Below are positions 6,190 to 6,533 of a stretch of 6,533 nucleotides of DNA, piece by piece (positions within the stretch are counted from its first letter, which is position 1; each line of letters begins with the position of its first letter). The DNA is from Coriobacteriales bacterium (GTDB lineage: Bacteria > Actinomycetota > Coriobacteriia > Coriobacteriales > UBA8131). The stretch spans positions 1-6,533 of the forward strand of contig JAISMZ010000004.1 of NCBI GenBank assembly GCA_031276475.1. The letters run 5' to 3'. The notes under the pieces are model-generated. The model searched no databases. It was given only the letters and a program-made list of their open reading frames with translations, and had not been told where the DNA came from. Both the position numbers and the translations under genes were made by a program.

Positions 6190-6257
6190 GGCTTCCGTGA
6201 GGCAAGAGCACCAGTCAGGCGTCAGTGGTAGGTTTACGGATAAGGTAAGGGATGTTG
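6148..6257 (+). other. Intergenic gap between the acyl-CoA dehydrogenase and ETF beta genes
   Basis: This is the longest gap of the window (110 bases). It holds the two 21-base repeats, then a segment without recognisable genes, a TTTACGGATAA sequence at 6233-6243 similar to the repeated element before the CoA-transferase, and the ribosome binding site AAGGG at 6247-6251. In E. coli the regulator gene ydiP sits at the corresponding place; nothing like it is present here. No terminator-like hairpin with a T run is seen, so transcription may continue through. Confidence 0.6.
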
Positions 6258-6533
6258 ATGAGGATCATCACCTGTTTTAAGGTTGTGCCCGACGATCAGG
6301 AGATCACGGTTAACGCTGATCGGACCCTGAATCTGGAGAAGGCGCCAGCCAGCATCAGCAGCTACGACCTGAACGCCATCGAGGCCGGTGTTGTACTGGC
6401 CGAGGCCTTGGCGGACACGGGTGTTGCTGAGGATGCTGGCGTGGGTGCTGCTGGGGCGGCTGCCGGCACGAGCGCCGGCGCCGAGGTCATCGCGCTCAGC
6501 GTTGGCGGCGGTTGGATAGACGACTCCAAGTTG
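6258..6533 (+). CDS. fixA: Electron transfer flavoprotein beta subunit, FixA/YdiQ-like (3'-truncated by the window)
   Basis: The first 92 residues of an ETF beta subunit are visible. M-R-I-I-T-C-F-K-V-V-P-D-D-Q-E-I, then S-S-Y-D-L-N-A-I-E-A (34-43) and A-L-S-V-G-G (79-84) match FixA/YdiQ of E. coli almost word for word. With an ETF alpha subunit it would pass electrons to or from the acyl-CoA dehydrogenase just upstream. Start choice: ATG 6252, TTG 6255 and ATG 6258 are all in frame after the TAA at 6246-6248. AAGGG (6247-6251) gives six bases to ATG 6258 and none to ATG 6252, and the family N terminus begins at 6258. Residues about 55-75 form an Ala/Gly-rich insertion of roughly 20 residues that E. 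coli FixA lacks, between the helix after D-L-N-A-I-E-A and the next beta strand. The frame is open at the right edge; FixB should follow. Confidence 0.9.
   Translation, partial: MRIITCFKVVPDDQEITVNADRTLNLEKAPASISSYDLNAIEAGVVLAEALADTGVAEDAGVGAAGAAAGTSAGAEVIALSVGGGWIDDSKL
6420..6482 (+). repeat. Low-complexity GC-rich segment coding the Ala/Gly-rich insertion in ETF beta
   Basis: This stretch is built from GCTG/GGTG/GCCGGC-like words and encodes mostly Ala and Gly. It includes an inverted repeat, GCCGGC at 6462-6467 and 6474-6479 around a six-base loop. It is in frame and lengthens a surface loop. Growth by replication slippage is the likely origin; this is inferred from composition. Confidence 0.5.

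Noticed and set aside
6148..6231. Possible C-terminal extension of the acyl-CoA dehydrogenase by readthrough of TAA
   Set aside because: The protein already ends at the family's usual place (like CaiA, L-K-Q-Y-R), and the added Gly/Arg-rich residues come from tandem repeats.

Overview
The window carries eight protein-coding genes, all on the + strand and tightly packed. It reads as the junction of two anaerobic redox modules in a strict or facultative anaerobe. Base composition is moderately G+C-rich by eye, and good Shine-Dalgarno sites precede most genes. The mix of a molybdopterin oxidoreductase, an MFS carboxylate-type carrier, CoA-transferase, CaiA-like acyl-CoA dehydrogenase and FixA-type ETF is typical of Eggerthellaceae-like Coriobacteriia, and also of some anaerobic Firmicutes such as Desulfitobacterium relatives. 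This taxonomic guess is an inference from gene content only.

Left part (1-1374): the C-terminal end of a DMSO-reductase-family molybdopterin subunit is followed without any gap by its iron-sulfur partner. That partner looks like DmsB with the two middle cysteine groups removed, leaving two [4Fe-4S] clusters. Two bases later starts a short FKBP/SlyD-type peptidyl-prolyl isomerase of the FkpB (SlpA) type. Its reading frame is closed by a TAG just before a stretch that would encode the family's usual last beta strand (W-L-K-L-V-D-I-I-E, then TGA). This is either a nonsense mutation or a readthrough site.

Middle part (1375-3345): a two-helix membrane protein with a YcxB-like C-terminal domain, then a 12-helix major facilitator transporter whose start is fixed by a strong GAGGTGAT ribosome binding site.

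Right part (3346-6533): after a short AT-rich gap with a repeated TTTACGAT element come a propionate-CoA-transferase/YdiF-like CoA-transferase, a CaiA/YdiO-like acyl-CoA dehydrogenase, and the beginning of an ETF beta subunit (FixA/YdiQ-like), cut by the window edge. The order CoA-transferase, acyl-CoA dehydrogenase, ETF beta matches the E. coli ydiF-ydiO-(ydiP)-ydiQ series. The expected next genes outside the window are the ETF alpha subunit (FixB) and possibly FixC/FixX.

Working model (inference): the MFS carrier imports a carboxylic acid, the CoA-transferase activates it from an acyl-CoA donor, and the acyl-CoA dehydrogenase reduces the enoyl-CoA (or oxidises the acyl-CoA) with electrons through the FixA-type ETF. 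The molybdenum enzyme may act on the same substrate or be an unrelated neighbour. No RNA gene, CRISPR array, insertion sequence or convincing rho-independent terminator was seen, and no gene-free stretch exceeds about 110 bases.
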